Shown: positions 1 to 9,302, counted from the first letter of the stretch. The stretch is 18,420 nucleotides of DNA from Larix sibirica (GCA_004151065.3 NWUY0304631734.1:1-18420), one strand, 5' to 3'. Translations and numbers: made by a program. Notes: generated by a model from the letters alone, not told the origin.

Positions 1-83
1 TCAAGCAAGTATACCTTTGGTCAAGCAAGCTTTTCCACTTTCCTATCTCAATTTCCCACCTTCAATCCCCAAAGGCCGGGTAG

Positions 84-491
84 TATGTGGACCAATTACT
101 ATCTTTGGTAGAAGAGCTTTCGTTGCTTGTCCGCATCTTTAATGAGAGGGATAACTTATCCATCATTTTGCAGTGGGTTGACCGCGGAGTTGCTGCTACT
201 AAAAAGTATCCATATATAGGCAATAAAGCGATTTACTATTTTTCAAACTCTTTAACAGTCTACCCCCTCCCCTATGGGGAGTACAGCAAGCGACCCCTTA
301 TTTCCTGCTCCGATACAGGTAGCCCAGTCCAAGTATCCAAGCCGAGTAACCAAGTCTATCCGAGCAGCCCGCCATCTATCCAGCTAGGTTTCCATCCAGC
401 ACCTGTACACTCCACCCTGGCTCAAAGGCTAAAAAGCCAGCAATTAGCCAATGGGTTCGACCAGCCCTTGCTCAGGTTATTTCGAACATAA
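84..491 (+). CDS. Unassigned 134-codon open frame, hypothetical
   Basis: This is the longest standard-code open frame in the window. The only early start is a GTG at 87, just after an in-frame TAG at 81, and no ribosome-binding-like purine stretch precedes it. The first 45 residues (DQLLSLVEELSLLVRIFNER onward) are leucine-rich and could form a helix. Residues 60-110 are rich in Ser, Pro and Tyr and look disordered. There is no membrane segment or signal peptide, and no family is recognised. At this base composition a frame of this length can arise by chance in 18 kb, so it may be non-coding. No neighbouring gene supports it. Confidence 0.15.
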   Translation, partial: YVDQLLSLVEELSLLVRIFNERDNLSIILQWVDRGVAATKKYPYIGNKAIYYFSNSLTVYPLPYGEYSKRPLISCSDTGSPVQVSKPSNQVYPSSPPSIQLGFHPAPVHSTLAQRLKSQQLANGFDQPLLRLFRT

Positions 492-1124
492 TGGATAGTC
501 TTTTTTCGCCCAAAAGCTAACAAGTAAAGTTGCTTTGTAAAGTTAATCTCTCCATTTATAGAGTAGACAAATAGTTATAAATCGATATTTCCGTAAGTAA
601 GGTAAGTTGCAAGGGAAATGAAGAAGGATAGATAGGATCCTCGGGAGGGATATAGAATGGAGAAGCAATTATAAATCCTTTTTTTCACTACCTTTCAGAG
701 TTAAAGCCCCAAAGCTAAGGATAGAGGAACAATAATAGTGAGGCATCATTAGTACCTTGCATCGTCAACGGATCATTACATCTCAGATGGAAGTTTGAAA
801 AGTAATGAAGATTCCAACTATCTTATTGCTGAAGCACCCGTGTTTGCCTGTTAAGCAACACGCTTATTTTTATGTCCTCAAAACACCTCCCCACTTCAAT
901 TAATTAGAATTTCGTGGTATATGGCGGTATTCCTAAGTTAAAAACTACCCCAATGGATCCATACCATCCACTCCATATAGCCTCTATAGTTGACCATGGT
1001 CATTTTCACTATGGAAACGCACCTCTTACCAGAATATAAAATGGTCAAAATATTGAAGTGATCTTTTCTTTTGAATAATTGCAAAGGCGTTTATTTATAG
1101 ATGGGATGTGGAAAAGCTAGGATT

Positions 1125-1145
1125 GCTCAGATTTATGATCTGGGC
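1125..1145. other. Hairpin, 8-bp stem
   Basis: GCTCAGAT at 1125-1132 pairs with ATCTGGGC at 1138-1145, with one G-T wobble and a 5-nt loop (TTATG). It directly follows AAAGCTAGGATT at 1113-1124. No T-run follows, so nothing suggests a bacterial-type terminator. Confidence 0.7.
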
Positions 1146-1572
1146 TGGTACAGCTGGATGGCTAGATGTAATTTGTGGGGGTGGGATGAGCTCGGGCGAA
1201 ATAAAAATCTATATTTTCTTTTACAGCGGGGTTGGTCGAAGAAACGGAGATAAAAACTTCAATTTCTGCCGCTGAACAGAAGGAGCAGACAGGATATATG
1301 AGTAAGTAATCCACCCAGCATACGTTAGATAAGTACTTACCAGAGAATAAGACCTTACCACTATATTACAATAAGTTGTCCAGTCCAAAAAGTGAAACAG
1401 AGGCCATAAGACATCCAGTATATTTAATACATGCTTTGACACTTGTTGATTAACACAATTTGGAGGAGCAGAGTCCAATTGACGATAGGAGCTGGATTAT
1501 TTGTTTCTGCCCACCTTTAGTCTTCCGAGATATGAGGGTAAGGCCCCTTTCAAACCATACCCGGCGGAGAGG

Positions 1573-1607
1573 CCGTACCCCTCACGATATGGTAGAGCAC
1601 GGTACGG
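1573..1607. other. Inverted repeat, 7-bp arms
   Basis: CCGTACC at 1573-1579 is the exact reverse complement of GGTACGG at 1601-1607, separated by 21 nt and followed by a G-run. The spacer contains GGTAGAGCAC, which resembles a tRNA D-arm, but no acceptor, anticodon or T-arm can be built around it. Confidence 0.6.
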
Positions 1608-2025
1608 GGGGTTTTACACTGTAAACACTGCCTGCTCATTTATAAGACTTTAATAAGGTCATTGCTAATAGCTGGTAGTCATAGCCTCCTCAAGGGGTGT
1701 GGTCAATAGCCAGTAAGGCAGATGATGCTTGCCCGAATAGTGTTTTATAAAGGGCCTAGATTCGTCGAAGGCACCAAGGCTTGAAACTGATTTCACAAAA
1801 CATTATCATTTTACATTTTGCCTCTCCCTTATGGTCGAGCAGCTCCGCAACCTTTGTAACAACCTAATTTTGATGGGTTTGAGGAATCCTATCATCGGGC
1901 AATTAAATGGAGATTCTTGTTAATGAACATTACCTTTTCAGGAAGTTGACCTATGATTGCCATTTATTCACTATATTTTGGTACTCCAGCCAGGTTTTTC
2001 TTATGCATTTGATGACAGGACTGTC

Positions 2026-2085
2026 GGTACTCGATTCCAAAGTTTATCCCAGGTGTTGAGGCACTCAATGCCGGTATTCAATGCC
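2026..2085. repeat. Dispersed repeat R3 copy A with a 13-bp tandem pair
   Basis: Bases 2026-2059 (GGTACTCGATTCC, then an AAAGTTTATCCCAGGT-like part) match 16964-16997 with few differences and a one-base gap. Directly after, GGCACTCAATGCC (2060-2072) and GGTATTCAATGCC (2073-2085) form a 13-bp tandem pair with 11 of 13 identical. In the 16.9 kb copy the same 13-bp unit lies before, not after, the shared part. The similarity marks a short element that duplicated and diverged; no coding role is evident here. Confidence 0.7.
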
Positions 2086-2385
2086 AAGTGTAGATCCTCA
2101 GGAGGTGCCAATTGATGGTTGCCGAGATACAATCATTGTAAGTCGGTCATAGCTGGGCTCCTTACTGGAAACTGTAATAGCCAATCATAGGAGATCATAC
2201 ATGGGTAAAAGTGAAAAATATAGTTTCCAGTTAAAACCAAACTTGTTTAAGTACTTTCGTTTAATTACTTATTTATTGCAATAATTGCGTAATAACATGC
2301 CGAGCAGAACTACAACTTCAAATCCAAAGTGATGTTTTATCAAATTAATAATGGCATTTTACGACCACACAGCTAGGCAAGATTG

Positions 2386-2410
2386 CAAAGCTAGGATTAA
2401 TAGTCTTGCT
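2386..2410 (+). repeat. Bulged-hairpin repeat, copy 1
   Basis: It begins CAAAGCTAGGATT and ends AGTCTTGCT. AGC and AGGATT (from 2389) pair with AGTCTTGCT (2402-2410), leaving an unpaired T at 2392 and a 3-nt loop. The second copy at 9922-9947 has the same fold with a 4-nt loop. The single change in the 3' arm turns G-C into G-T, so pairing is kept. A partial AGCTAGGCAAGATT lies just upstream at 2371. Confidence 0.75.
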
Positions 2411-2414
2411 GGCC

Positions 2415-2475
2415 GGGAGAATCAAACCGGGCTAGGAGAATAAATGGCACAAGACGGGCGAGCTGGGAGAATAAA
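2415..2475 (+). repeat. Degenerate tandem repeat, GGGAGAATAAA units
   Basis: Three copies are seen: GGGAGAATCAAA (2415-2426), TAGGAGAATAAA (2433-2444) and TGGGAGAATAAA (2464-2475), with related CCGGGCTA or CGGGCGAGC spacers. Unit spacing is uneven (18 and 31 bp), as expected for an old array with indels. Confidence 0.6.
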
Positions 2476-2570
2476 ACAAATGGATGGCTGGATAGCTGCC
2501 GGCTAAATGTGTCTTTGTGGGTGGGTACAAAAGTGTGTTATGCTGGGACTTATGCTCAATTATCCTGGTT

Positions 2571-2589
2571 TATCAGTCTGGGTCTGATA
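2571..2589. other. Small hairpin, 6-bp stem
   Basis: TATCAG (2571-2576) and CTGATA (2584-2589) are exact reverse complements with a 7-nt loop. The downstream bases to 3010 hold no supported gene; a 69-codon frame at 2636-2845 shows no family features. Confidence 0.5.
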
Positions 2590-3010
2590 TATTTCATTGA
2601 AGTGGGTGGAATGAATTAGGCTGTTTTTATATTAAATGGTGCAGTTCAATGCCAACGTTAGTTGCTTTCAAAGTGAACTTTGGAGCGCTTTCTTTCATCT
2701 TGCTTTGGTCTGTGCTCTCTCTTTATTTCCTCTTTCCACCCCTGTAAAAAGGCAAAGTAGGATCGCCTTCTCCATTACAAGCTATCGACCCTGCCTTGCC
2801 TCCCCAATCGGAACAGAAAGGGGCATACCCCATCCAATCTATTAGCAAGGGCGACCAAAGACGCCAGCCGCCATACCGCGCCCGTAAATTGTGGTAAATG
2901 AACTAATGAAAAGTGGCGCCTATAGGGATAGTAATTATACGCCCAGGGACCAGGTCATTTTGATAGTGTGAACATGTCTTGACCTTACGATATGGAACAT
3001 AGTTTCTACA

Positions 3011-3331
3011 GCTTTTCCTATTGACCTTACACTGACGGAACCTGGTTCCTACAGATACTCACCAGGGCGGGGATACAAAGGGCTGGTTGCTTGTTCGATG
3101 CTTGATTCGAGATTACACGTATAGGCTGGTTACACATGATTGCAATTTACATGTTACAGGTTACACGATTAGCTCGAGGTTACACGGTTGGTTTCCACGG
3201 TGAGGTTGGTTTACACATGCAGGAGGAGGTTAGGTTTCAATTTCTTTGTACTCCAGCTATTATAACAATTATACACATAGCCTAGGTGTTAATATATAAT
3301 ATATATGATATTCTTATTTCTGTGGATAATA
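3011..3331 (+). repeat. Dispersed direct repeat R1, copy A (long form)
   Basis: The left part (GCTTTTCC at 3011, then CTTACACT, ATTCCT/GTTCCT-ACAGATACTCACC and GGGCGGGGATACA, to GGCTGGTT at 3081-3088) matches 5522-5610. The right part (CATGCAGGAGG then GGTTAGGTTT, later TGTGGATAATA at 3321-3331) matches 5620-5712. Between these parts copy A has about 128 bp where copy B has about 10, and that extra DNA is a GGTTACAC array. The coordinates of the outer edges are approximate. Confidence 0.8.
3111..3216 (+). repeat. GGTTACAC minisatellite-like array
   Basis: The word occurs at 3111 (GATTACAC), 3128-3135, 3159-3166, 3178-3185 and 3208-3216 (GGTTTACAC), with spacers such as ATGATTGCAATT. It lies inside R1 copy A and is reduced to a single GGTTTGACAC in R1 copy B. 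Two further exact copies of GGTTACAC sit at 15184-15191 and 15196-15203. Confidence 0.75.
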
Positions 3332-3414
3332 GTTTTATTGCCTTTCCCCCCCCTTTTTGTTTATAAACAAAGTAAATTCCAAATATACAATATTTAATCT
3401 ATACGTTTTCACAT

Positions 3415-3714
3415 ATGATATGCGCATCGAGACGTTTAACTTGTTCTTCCATATATACGTGCCTCCTTACTGTATGGTGTTTAATAGCTCTACTTACAGT
3501 AGTAATAGCCTTCTTAGTTCCCTACTTGAATTTCCTATGGTGGGTAATCAAAGTGAGAAATAATTCAGTTTATGGTCAAAGCCATATCCCGTTCATCAAT
3601 CCATTGAGACTCGCATCAAGACGTTTAACTTGCCCATTACGCTGTTATATGTTCAATCCATCATATCTAAGAAATCTATACATCTCTAGCTCTCCATGGA
3701 ATGTGCCCATTTAA
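3415..3714 (+). CDS. Unassigned 99-residue frame with a likely membrane segment
   Basis: An ATG start at 3415 gives a 99-residue product ending in TAA. Residues about 13-46 are strongly hydrophobic (CLLTVWCLIALLTVVIAF then LVPYLNFLWWVI) and end in the basic KVR, as expected for one long or two short membrane helices. The peptide ASRRLTC occurs at residues 4-10 and again at 67-73. The underlying 21-bp DNA repeats are 189 bp apart, a multiple of three, so both are read in the same frame. No family is recognised. Short membrane frames built from repeats are known as chimeric ORFs in plant mitochondria, which is one possible reading. Another is chance. No promoter or ribosome-binding signal is evident. 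Confidence 0.25.
   Translation: MICASRRLTCSSIYTCLLTVWCLIALLTVVIAFLVPYLNFLWWVIKVRNNSVYGQSHIPFINPLRLASRRLTCPLRCYMFNPSYLRNLYISSSPWNVPI
3423..3632 (+). repeat. 21-bp direct repeat pair
   Basis: CGCATCGAGACGTTTAACTT plus G at 3423-3443 recurs at 3612-3632 with a single base change (G to A). Flanks do not match, so the duplication is limited to these 21 bp. A weaker GACTCGCGCATCTAGACGA follows near 4151. Confidence 0.8.
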
Positions 3715-3737
3715 AAGAAAGAAAACCTTCTAACTAA

Positions 3738-3841
3738 AAGGTAAGTTCATTCTGAGTCCTCCCAAGGTATAGCGTTATAAAGTAAATAAACAAAGGCAAG
3801 TATCAAGTCAAATAAGTAGAGTCCTTGTAGAGGTAAAAAGG
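3738..3841 (+). repeat. Dispersed direct repeat R2, copy A
   Basis: The order AAGGTAAG, TTCATTCTGA, CCTCC, GGTATAGC, TTATAAAGT, AATAA, AGGCAAGT, TCAA, TAGAGTC, AGAGGTAAAAAG is shared with 4387-4499. Differences are scattered substitutions and short indels over about 100 bp, so the copies are old and same-oriented, about 650 bp apart. No coding frame crosses either copy. Confidence 0.85.
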
Positions 3842-4386
3842 TACTATAACCCCATTAATACCATATCATAGAAGAAGGGTTTGATCTCTCCTTCCCCTAT
3901 TAGCAGCTGCTTCCCTTCCTACAGCCCAAGCCAGTCGTTTAATTGTTACCCTTGAAGTCTCATATAACTAAAAGAAATAGGGCATTTCTTACATTTCCCT
4001 AGTGCAGGATGTAATTGCTTTTGCGTGATTGCTTCTGCCAAGTGCATCTGTTGCCTTCCTTAGTAAGGTGTGAAAGGTTTAAAGGAAGGGTGGCTTCCAC
4101 AATAACAATAATCATGGAGTGTTGAGAGACTCGCACCTATCCACCACAAGGACTCGCGCATCTAGACGACCGGAGGGACTTTACCGAGGTACGAGGGAAT
4201 GGGGGAACAACTTGTCATGTTAAATTATATAATGTATGTTCCAAAATAACAAATAAACAAATTCTATGTAGTTTATAAATAAATTATTGAAATTATAGTA
4301 AGGTGGTGTAATTGCCAAGAGTAATTGTAATGGCATAAATGGAGCATAGGGGTTGGTTCCAAATACATTCAGAGGCTATCCATAGT
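3842..4386. other. Non-coding stretch
   Basis: No frame with features, no RNA gene and no strong hairpin seen. An AT-rich part with AACAAATAAACAAATTC lies around 4250. The next R2 copy begins at its right edge. Confidence 0.5.
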
Positions 4387-4499
4387 AAGGTAAGGTTCCA
4401 TTCTGAAAGCCCTCCAAAGGGGCTGGGGTATAGCATTATAAAGTCAATAAGAGAAGGCAAGTGTCAATAAAAGTATAGAGTCTTTGCAGAGGTAAAAAG
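4387..4499 (+). repeat. Dispersed direct repeat R2, copy B
   Basis: This is the second member of the pair at 3738-3841. It carries extra bases around AAGCCCTCCAAAGGGGCTG that are absent from copy A, and ends with TCTTTGCAGAGGTAAAAAG as in copy A. It is slightly longer than copy A. Confidence 0.85.
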
Positions 4500-5351
4500 C
4501 AATGGCAATGGCGGCAGTTGGTTGGACAGAGAGAGTTACCAACAGTCTTGGATCGGTAGGTCGTGAAAACTTCTTTGATTGATTCAATACTTCTGGACCC
4601 CTTACATTGGAAGGAAGGCTTTGCTTGGCTGGGCTAGCACTTCGAACAGGATGAAAAATCCCTTTCTTCTATGCGAACCACAATGACAGACAGGAAGTGG
4701 AGTGGGTGGCGCACAGGAACAGCCAGTAGGAGTTGGATCGTCAGAACTTCTAGGATATAACGTTCTTAAATGGCCAAATTGTTAGAAAGCCTTTTCGCCA
4801 TTCTTATCCAGGCACAACAACCCTATCAGCCAGGAAAGACTCCAGTACCAAGTATGGCATCATAAACCTTTCTTTATCCATCGCCTTATCGAGTATTCTG
4901 GGTACCACGTATTAACTTCTTGGGGTCTCATGTTACCACTTAGAGCCCTGCTTATACAAGTATGGAGTTTGCGGGCACCCCTGTACCTTCTCACTCTAGG
5001 ATGAGGGAAGAGTGCTGCTAAACCCTTTGGTCTCGCCTGCTTGCGGCATATCCTAATTTACTTATTTGGGGACAAAGCAAAAGTCATCTGACCTACAAAA
5101 TAGATTTTCTCGTTACTAACACATACCCTTTCTGTTCGTTTGACTATGATTCCAGGTAGTTAGTCACTAGATACCGGGACTTCACCCAAGGCTCAATCCA
5201 GGTTTTTATACAATAGATACCAGAGGCTATCATTCCCAGTAAAAGGGAAATTTTAGGGTTTACGATGATACCCACCAGTTGCTGATACCCGCAAGACCCT
5301 ACCCGCCGGTCAGACCCAGGAGGTTTACACAGCGAGGGGAATAATTGATGG
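4500..5351. other. Non-coding stretch, nothing recognised
   Basis: There is no open frame of note on either strand and no tRNA or intron signature. Short purine-rich words such as GGAAGGAAGG (near 4611) and TTGGCTGGGCTAG are the only texture seen. Confidence 0.5.
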
Positions 5352-5461
5352 GGGAATAAGAATAAGGGAATAAAGGTAATTCACAGGAAGGGAAATAATC
5401 ACAGGGCCTAATCCATGGGAACTAATAAAAGGGGATGCCTAATTGGGAATAATCACAGGGG
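5352..5461 (+). repeat. Degenerate tandem repeat, GGGAATAAT-CACAGG units
   Basis: GGGAAT/GGGAAC-type unit starts lie at 5352, 5366, 5390, 5417 and 5445. GGGAAATAATCACAGGG (5390-5406) and GGGAATAATCACAGGG (5445-5460) differ by one base. Intervals of 14, 24, 27 and 28 bp suggest half and full units of one decayed array. The 82-codon frame crossing it (5415-5663) is taken as a by-product of the repeat. Confidence 0.65.
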
Positions 5462-5521
5462 CTGGGGCAGTCACGATCCCTCCCCTTTAAATCAACAGAC
5501 GGAACAGGGAGGGGGCCTCGC

Positions 5522-5712
5522 GCTTTTCCCTCTTTACCTTACACTTACTTATGGAAACTGGCGATTCCTACAGATACTCACCGGGGCGGGGATACACGTA
5601 GAGGCTGGTTTGACACGTTGCATGCGCAGGAGGTTAGGTTTATATCTCTACAATTCTATTTAATAACCAATGACACACATCACATATTATTGCATCTTTT
5701 TTGTGGATAATA
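5522..5712 (+). repeat. Dispersed direct repeat R1, copy B (short form)
   Basis: It matches R1 copy A from GCTTTTCC through ATTCCTACAGATACTCACCG and GGGCGGGGATACAC to GGCTGGTTTGACAC. Then, after only a few bases, it matches ATGCGCAGGAGGTTAGGTTT and finally TGTGGATAATA at 5702-5712. It lacks the GGTTACAC array of copy A. Confidence 0.8.
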
Positions 5713-5974
5713 CTGGTGCCAGCATATTTAGAACAGAGGATTGTTATATACTACACCGAGTAGTTTTTGTGTTAGATGGTCACCAATCAGGGGTTGTATT
5801 CAATTAGATTGAGGGATAATTTTCATTCCCGCCCGAATTCTCATTCCACTTTTGGAAAACGCCATGCCTCCACCCCCATTCGCCCTGCTACTTGTGCATC
5901 TACTTGTGTATTATGATTGCTACCGCTCGAGGAGACCTGAGATCACATAGAATAATAATGGTGGACACCGATAG

Positions 5975-6268
5975 CGACTAGACACAGGTCACTTAGAAGA
6001 GCCGCTACCATACAATTTGAAATTCTCAAGAAAGAGCCACACGTATACCAACGAACTGAGCTTATTTCATTATCTACGTTCTTATTATTATTCCAACGTA
6101 TCTTTTACAAATGATACAGTCGCGCAGCAGACCTGCCTTTCTCATTCCCGATTGCCCCATTCCCGCTTTATGTTCAATACACAGTCCGCTTTCTCTGTAC
6201 GTTTATGTAAAAATCCAAAATTGCCATATCATACGGAAAAGGCATTGATTGGATTCTATCTATGAATC
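5975..6268 (+). CDS. Unassigned 82- to 97-codon open frame
   Basis: The frame is open from 5975; the first usable start is a TTG at 6017 (82 residues), and no ATG lies near the 5' end. The product is Tyr-, Ser- and His-rich, with HYLRSYYYSNVSF near residue 19, and ends KALIGFYL before TGA at 6266. It is basic, has no membrane helix and matches no family I recognise. If UGA were read as Trp it would extend only about ten codons. It may be a chance frame. Confidence 0.12.
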
Positions 6269-6668
6269 TTCTGATTTGGCTTACCGGGAAGGAGTGGCCA
6301 AAGTAACTTTTAGTCTTATGGATAGGAGCTTTAACAACTGACACATCTTACAAAAAAAAAGCGTCCCATAAAAAAACATATACATATCATCACGTATCCT
6401 TCATTACCAATAGCACATACCCTTCATACCCATACAGATTTAATTAGCTTATTACTTAATACATCTCATGTCCCGATCATTCCCAGCTTTAGGAACCATC
6501 GTTCCCCGGATCACATACCAATATGAGAATATATTACGTACCTTCAATGACCCGTAGGGCCTCTCCTTCGTACCTCAGTCGAGTGCTTCTTCTTGGCTTT
6601 CTTTGAACCGATGTCTTAATGATGCTTACCTTATTATTCAATTTTTTTGAAGTTTATGAGACAATTTA

Positions 6669-6899
6669 ATGAAGTATATAAGGCAAGCTTATAAACTGAC
6701 CCATATGCCCAGCAATAAAGGCGTTCCCCAGATTCACCAATTTGCATTAACGCCCCCCTGCTTTCAGTTCAATCTGCACCAGCCAATTCAATGTGGGGCG
6801 TTACAACGAGACACAAAGGACATAACATATTCGGGAGTGGGTGGGCCGCTTCGCGAGGAACTGATTAAATTGATTCACTTGCATGGAGGCACAAAATAA
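6669..6899 (+). CDS. Unassigned 76-residue frame
   Basis: ATG to TAA. The product has a soluble-looking composition (MKYIRQAYKLTHMPSNKGVP at the start; GVGGPLREELIKLIHLHGG near the end), without membrane helix or known motif. The C-terminal 20 residues could form an amphipathic helix. The preceding AT-rich stretch (TTATTATTCAATTTTTTTGA) has no clear ribosome-binding site. No homologue is recognised, and a chance frame of this size is common in such DNA. Confidence 0.15.
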   Translation: MKYIRQAYKLTHMPSNKGVPQIHQFALTPPCFQFNLHQPIQCGALQRDTKDITYSGVGGPLREELIKLIHLHGGTK

Positions 6900-6995
6900 T
6901 CTCTTATGGGGTATATTTGAAATGCTACTGCATTTATTAATAATATTACTCTTTTGAAAGGGACAAACAATGATGATAGCTCATCAGAGGTACTA

Positions 6996-7011
6996 AATAA
7001 AAGCTTTTATT
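6996..7011. other. 16-bp perfect palindrome
   Basis: AATAAAAGCTTTTATT is its own reverse complement over all 16 bases. It lies in AT-rich non-coding DNA that continues to about 8360. Confidence 0.7.
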
Positions 7012-8369
7012 AATGAAGATCAGCTTTTAAGAAACTTTCCATATAATTGCAGGATGGATTCATCCGTTGGCTGGGATACTAAGCTTGGGGTCCTTCAGAT
7101 GCGAGAAGGAAAGAATAATGGCTGGCAGGCTGACTGGATGCTTTCTTTTTCAATGGACGGATCCGGGAAAGGAAATAAGTTAGCGTAGGCCAGATTCTCA
7201 AAAACATTATTAGTAACTATTTTATCTTATATAAAAATATTTCTTTTTATAGGCTCACAGGCAATTACATCCCAACTTTAATATAAAGTTATGGTATTGC
7301 GTGTTCGGCGGCTTCTGATGAGGCAAGGGTAGGTGTAGCTTCAGCTGACTCTGGGAGCCCAGTTTCCAGGAATTATGGCGTTTCCCTCCGACCTTAATTT
7401 ACCAGTTATAATAAAGCCAGGGTCAGGTTTAAGGATCGGGGTTGCTAAGCAAATTCCCTATGTAACTCCATAGTGTTTTATGGGGTAGTTGTGCAGATTA
7501 TATATGATATATTATTAAAACATTGAACACCTTTGAATAACTGTGACTGAATGAGTGAATGCTTAAATAAATAGAATTAGTTTACCAACTTTCCCTTGTT
7601 CCCAGCAATATGATTTCCTAGATAGCCGCCTGTGCCGGAGCACTGGAGAGGAGAAGTGGGATAGCCTGAGAGGAACTGTTTAGCTGTGAATGATGGAACG
7701 GAGTTCATTAGTTAATTCACTTGGTAACTCCGTGGTATTAAATAGAATAAGTTATACATATATGAAGCTAAGTAAAGAGGTACTCCTAGAGGGCCACCCT
7801 CTAAATGGTCCTGTTGGATGGTTCGCTCCCTACCGTTAGTCCGGTCCAGCTGAGATGGGAAGGCTTTCATTAAAAGGGGTTGGGTTGAACCAATAAAAAG
7901 GTGATTATCATATGCCCAATAGGACACATTTATTAAAGGTGAATTTAAAGAGAATAAGAAAGGCATTTCAAGTTCAGGTTATACGGGCGCTTTATAGCTG
8001 GCTTTGGGGGATGATTGCAGCAGTGGGCTTTTATAACTTGCTTGGGTGCTGATCCTGCTTAGTTTCAGTGAGAGCTACCACCGTACCACCTTATTTCCTT
8101 CTGACTTGCCTTGCCTTCCCCGGCGTGCGTTAGCTACTGGCTTAAGAGCAGCTATGTATGGCCCCACCTCCCCTACTGACTCAAATAGCTTGATACGCTT
8201 ATGGGCTAGTACCTCACAGTGGTTTCAATAATATCTGTACCAGTAATTCAAATAGGCTTTCCCCATAGCAGCATAGTTTCAATATATCTTCCCAGGAGCC
8301 ATAGTCAAGAGTTCGTCCAGGTTGTTGAAATAGGCCTCATAGCATATTAAATAGGACCGAACACCCCAT
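7012..8369. other. Non-coding stretch, nothing firmly supported
   Basis: It holds a minus-strand 84-codon frame (7712-7966; ends GVPLYLASYMYNLFYLIPR, aromatic and mildly hydrophobic at its C terminus) and a 61-codon plus frame at 8046-8231 starting at GTG. Neither matches a known family or shows a start signal. No repeats of the window families were found here. Confidence 0.45.
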
Positions 8370-8389
8370 TCTCTTATATCTATAAGAGA
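8370..8389. other. Hairpin, 9-bp arms with 2-nt centre
   Basis: TCTCTTATA (8370-8378) and TATAAGAGA (8381-8389) are exact reverse complements around TC, giving an 8-bp stem with a 4-nt loop. CCCCA and AAACCCC flank it. It could fold in RNA or extrude as a cruciform. No function is assigned. Confidence 0.7.
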
Positions 8390-8971
8390 TAAACCCCTGC
8401 ATTCCCTCCCGCTCCTGACTCTCTTTCCCCCTTCCTATTGATATTCCTTCGTATGCCTCCTCCCCGCCTACCCACCACCTTCACAACAGGAGAGGATATA
8501 AGCCCATCAAGAATAGACACTTCGCGTATATACGTTGCTACACCCATAGCTGCTTCTATTTTCTATTTTTTATAGATGCTTACTTGCTAAACCCATTTTA
8601 TTAGAGTTGCTCTTTTGTCTTGATTGCTAGATCGTTACACACTCGTTGTAGCCTCCCCAGCGTTAAACAGTTAACTCATATTACACGCCCTGGGTACTCC
8701 AACCCCAGGAAGGCTTACAATAATAAGGAAAATCACTATGGGCAGTGAGTGCTACCCCAAATATATCTATATATAAAAGGGTAGAGGGTGCAGTGAACGA
8801 AGAGATGCTACCCATAGAGAGGTGTTACAATGAGGGGCTACCATGTGAGCGATACCATCACAACTATTCAAAGTTGATACCAGACGATAAAGAAGTACTT
8901 ACTTACAGATGATAGATAAGGTCCCCGCAGAGAATAAGGAAGGCCCCTTACCCCCTGATGAAAGATTGCCC

Positions 8972-8995
8972 CACCCCCTTCTTTGGTCGGGGGTG
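8972..8995. other. GC-rich hairpin, 7-bp stem
   Basis: CACCCCC (8972-8978) pairs exactly with GGGGGTG (8989-8995) around a 10-nt loop. The surrounding 200 bp are rich in C-runs (CCCCTTACCCCC, CACCCCCTTCACGCCCC). Overlapping short frames on both strands here (8899-9120 minus, 8909-9091 plus) are considered chance. Confidence 0.6.
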
Positions 8996-9302
8996 TGGGT
9001 TCGTTTCCTCACCCCCTTCACGCCCCAGATAATAAAAAGATCAATTGGATTGAAGGGATTAATCAACGATGCTTTTTTACAATACCTGTGAAGGGTATAC
9101 GCCTCATTTACAACCACCAATGCTTGCTGCCGATTCTAGGATTTCTTTTTATATAAAACTCCGGTTGAAGGGGCACGAAAATACCTCATTCGGGATAGTT
9201 TTTATCAAACTCGTTTTTCATAGATTTTATTGTGCTTATGATTTCATTATCCAGTGTTTTCAAACGCCGGTGCAAAGCTGTATCGAATCGCTTTTAGCTT
9301 AA

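Larger units (their letters stand above)
492..2025. other. Non-coding stretch with isolated hairpins
   Basis: All six frames are closed at short intervals. A minus-strand 85-codon frame at 1221-1478 has no recognisable features and is treated as chance. The stretch holds AAAGCTAGGATT at 1113-1124, a word shared with the bulged-hairpin repeat near 2.4 and 9.9 kb, and the two hairpins listed separately. No tRNA, rRNA or intron signature was found. Confidence 0.6.

Noticed and set aside
1585-1610. tRNA-like D-arm word GGTAGAGCAC
   Set aside because: No acceptor stem, anticodon arm or GTTC-type T-arm can be placed around it; the bases are better explained by the CCGTACC/GGTACGG inverted repeat.
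1717-1735. ADD codons in GCAGATGATGCT, considered as a reverse transcriptase YADD remnant
   Set aside because: In-frame stops lie close by, and no other reverse transcriptase motif occurs in the surrounding frames.
5415-5663. 82-codon plus-strand frame as a gene
   Set aside because: It is composed of the GGGAATAATCACAGG array and part of R1, neither of which is coding in its other copy.
7712-7966. Minus-strand 84-codon frame with an aromatic, partly hydrophobic C terminus
   Set aside because: No motif, no repeat relation and no start signal; length is within chance expectation. Noted only in the surrounding non-coding entry.
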